From Erythrobacter sp. 34-65-8 (lineage in GTDB: Bacteria; Pseudomonadota; Alphaproteobacteria; Sphingomonadales; Sphingomonadaceae), in assembly GCA_002278985.1 (NCBI GenBank), contig NCJP01000077.1:1-7501 (forward strand): a stretch of DNA of 7,501 bases, given 5' to 3'. The position numbers and the translations under genes were made by a program. Below the pieces are notes generated by a model. That model was not told the DNA's origin and searched no databases. It saw nothing but the letters and a program-made list of their open reading frames with translations. This document shows positions 5,698-7,501 of the stretch, one piece after another (the stretch's first letter is position 1; each line of letters starts with the position of its first letter).

Positions 5698-7501
5698 ATG
5701 CGGCTAGGCTGGGATGAAATAAAGCGGCGCGCCAAGGCCTTCAGCGAGGAATGGCAGCACGCCCATTACGAAAAGGGCGAAACGCAGACCTTCTACAACG
5801 AGTTTTTCGAAATTTTCGGCATCAGGCGCAAGCAGGTGGCGATCTACGAACAACGGGTAAAGCTGCTTTCCCAAAAGCATGGCTTCATCGATTTGTTTTG
5901 GCCCGGCACCCTGCTGGTCGAACAGAAAAGCAGCAATCTCGATCTGGACCGGGCGCAAGGGCAGGCGCTGGATTACCTTGCGGGCATCCACCCCACGGAC
6001 CAGCCGCAATACGTGCTCACCTGTGATTTCCAGCGCTGGCGGCTGCTCGATCTGGAAACAGGGCGGGAATTGAAGTTCGCCCTGCCAGACCTGCACAAGC
6101 ATGTCACCGCATTCGATTTCATGCTGGGCCGCAAGGTCAGTTTCGAAACCCAAGCGGGCGTTACCATCAAGGCGGCCGAATTGATGGGCAAGCTGCATTA
6201 TGCGCTGGAGGAATCCGGCTATCGCGGCCATGATCTGGAGCAATTGCTGGTCCGCCTGCTGTTCTGTCTGTTTGCGGACGATACGGGCATTTTCCAGCCG
6301 AAGGACATTTTCCTCCAGCTGATCGAAAACGACACACGGCCCGATGGCAGCAATGTGGGCCGCATTCTCAATGATCTGTTTGACGTGCTGGATACGCCGG
6401 AGAATACCCGCCAGACGACGCTGCAAGCCGAATTGAATGCCTTTCCCTACATCAATGGTCAGCTGTTCGCAGGACGGCTCAGAACGCCGCACTTCGATGC
6501 CACCATGCGGAAGCATTTGCTGGACGCGTGCCGCCATGACTGGTCCGGCGTTTCCCCTGCCATTTTCGGCTCGCTGTTCCAGTCTGTCATGGATGCCAAG
6601 CAGCGCCGGGCCAAGGGCGCGCACTACACCACGGAAGCCAATATCCTGAAGGTTATCGGCCCGCTGTTTCTTGATGATCTGAAGGCGGAACTGGCCAGCA
6701 TCACCGCCCGCAAGACAGCGCGGGAGCGGGAGCTCGCGAAGTTTCAGGACAAGCTCACCCGGCTGACATTTTTCGATCCGGCCTGCGGCTGCGGCAATTT
6801 CCTTGTCATTGCCTATCGTGAAATCCGGCGCTTGGAACTGGAATGCCTGAAGGCGCAATATGGCGACCAGCAAATAGACGCGGCGCTGCTGTCGCGCGTC
6901 ACGGTCGATCAGTTCTACGGCATCGAATACGAGGAATTCCCGGCCCGCATTGCCGAGGTGGCCATGTGGATGATGGACCATATCGCCAACAACGAAATCA
7001 ACGAGGCTTTCCGGCTCAATTACGCCCGCATCCCGCTCAAGGATTCCGCCCACATTCTCCATGCCGATGCGTTGGAGACGGACTGGAGCGCGCTTCTACC
7101 GCCGGAGAAATGCGCCTACATCATGGGCAACCCGCCTTTTGTCGGTGCGAAGTTCCAGAGCGAGCTTCAGCGCGCGCAGGTGCGCCGGATTGCGGGGCTG
7201 GGCGGCAGTGGCGGGACGCTCGATTATGTCGCGGCGTGGTTCATCAAGGCGGGGCAATATCTCAATGGATCCTCCCCGAAACGGGGAGGTGGCACGCGCG
7301 CAGCGCGTGACGGAGGGGAGTCCGCGTTACAGGCCTTGCCGATGGGGCAAATCCCCTCCACCATCCTGCGGATGGTCCCCCTCCCCGTGCCGGGGAGGAT
7401 GTGCGCGGAAACCGCCGCATCCGCGTGGCCTTCGTTGCGACCAATTCAATCTGTCAGGGCGAACAGGTGGCGCAGCTTTGGCCGATCCTGTTCGACCGGT
7501 T
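5698..7501 (+). pseudogene. MmeI-like type IIL restriction-modification enzyme, disrupted by a palindromic repeat and 3' partial
   Basis: The intact part encodes a single-chain nuclease/methyltransferase that would methylate and cut DNA at one recognition site. Residues 1-150 fit the MmeI N-terminal nuclease domain, with D65 in GFIDLFWPG and E75-Q-K77 forming a D...ExK motif. A helical linker spans about 150-320. The gamma-class N6-adenine methyltransferase follows with motif I DPACGCGNF at 360-368, YGIE at 407-410 and motif IV NPPF at 478-481. The ATG at 5698 has AAAGGA at 5686-5691, and the frame has a stop at 5677. After YLNG (522-524) the frame runs into a palindromic repeat (7269-7400). 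Family-typical sequence (FVATNSI, QGEQVAQLWPILF) resumes from 7401 in the frame one base back, so a frameshift separates the target-recognition and C-terminal domains. The upstream frame stays open to the window end but translates into non-family sequence. Codon use is less GC-biased than in the operon before it, suggesting transfer. Inactivation is likely; a sequencing indel or recoding cannot be ruled out. Confidence 0.85.
7269..7400. repeat. Multi-hairpin GC-rich palindromic repeat (REP/MITE-like), inserted in the restriction-modification gene
   Basis: The element is bounded by inverted ends ATCCTCCCCG (7269-7278) and CGGGGAGGAT (7391-7400). Each end is itself a perfect hairpin: CCTCCCCG/CGGGGAGG with loop AAA at 7271-7289, and the same 8-bp stem with loop TGC at 7380-7398. 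Inside are CACGCGC/GCGCGTG (7293-7309), ACCATCC/GGATGGT (7360-7376) and a longer-range GGAGGGGA/TCCCCTCC pair (7312-7319 with 7352-7359). It encodes no transposase and would depend on an enzyme elsewhere if mobile. Very similar GC-rich dispersed palindromes are common, to my knowledge, between genes in sphingomonads and other alphaproteobacteria. Exact ends and any target-site duplication are uncertain; a net insertion of 131 bases (7270-7400) explains the reading-frame change simply. Confidence 0.85.

Noticed and set aside
5704..7062. Minus-strand open frame of 452 codons opposite the restriction-modification gene
   Set aside because: The plus strand has nuclease and methyltransferase motifs in one continuous frame. 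The minus-strand product shows no family motif and is best explained as a shadow.
6843..7310. A 155-codon plus-strand frame inside the methyltransferase region
   Set aside because: It is an out-of-phase shadow over motifs I and IV and ends at the TGA inside the repeat. It only matters because the same phase becomes the true frame after the repeat.
7269..7400. CRISPR array or integron attC site as the explanation for the hairpin-rich segment
   Set aside because: There are no regularly spaced repeats with unique spacers and no attC core sites. The stems and inverted ends fit a REP/MITE-like palindromic element better.

Overview
The window is high-GC bacterial DNA, almost entirely plus-strand coding. 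It most likely comes from an alphaproteobacterium of the sphingomonad group (Sphingomonas, Novosphingobium or Erythrobacter-like). This placement rests on the codon bias, the gene order peroxiredoxin tail / DUF455 ferritin-like protein / secreted M23 peptidase, a CYP108-like P450, and a GC-rich palindromic repeat of a type I recall as common in such genomes. No taxonomic marker gene is present, so the placement is an inference.

Positions 1-1780 look like core chromosome. They hold the last 18 codons of an upstream gene (probably a Bcp-type peroxiredoxin), an overlapping DUF455 ferritin-like gene (55-843), and an exported M23 (LytM/peptidase_M23) cell-wall peptidase with a TTG start (995-1705). 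A textbook intrinsic terminator (1743-1780) closes this block and can form on either strand.

Positions 1863-5451 are a tight three-gene operon whose stops and starts overlap: an AMP-forming acyl-CoA synthetase, a class I cytochrome P450 related to the CYP108 (P450terp) group, and a short-chain dehydrogenase/reductase. Together they suggest an oxidative route for a hydrophobic terpenoid, steroid-like or aromatic substrate: hydroxylation, alcohol/ketone oxidation and CoA activation. The substrate cannot be read from the sequence, and no ferredoxin or ferredoxin reductase for the P450 is in the window.

After a 246-bp gap with no convincing gene, 5698 to the window end holds a single-chain MmeI-like (type IIL) restriction-modification gene with less extreme codon bias than the operon, consistent with acquisition by transfer. 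It has an N-terminal D...ExK nuclease motif, then methyltransferase motifs I (DPACGCGNF) and IV (NPPF). The most notable feature of the window is here: about 40 codons after NPPF the gene is interrupted by a roughly 131-132 bp multi-hairpin palindromic repeat (about 7269-7400). The conserved methyltransferase sequence resumes after it in a different reading frame. The repeat therefore appears to have frameshifted and probably inactivated a restriction system.
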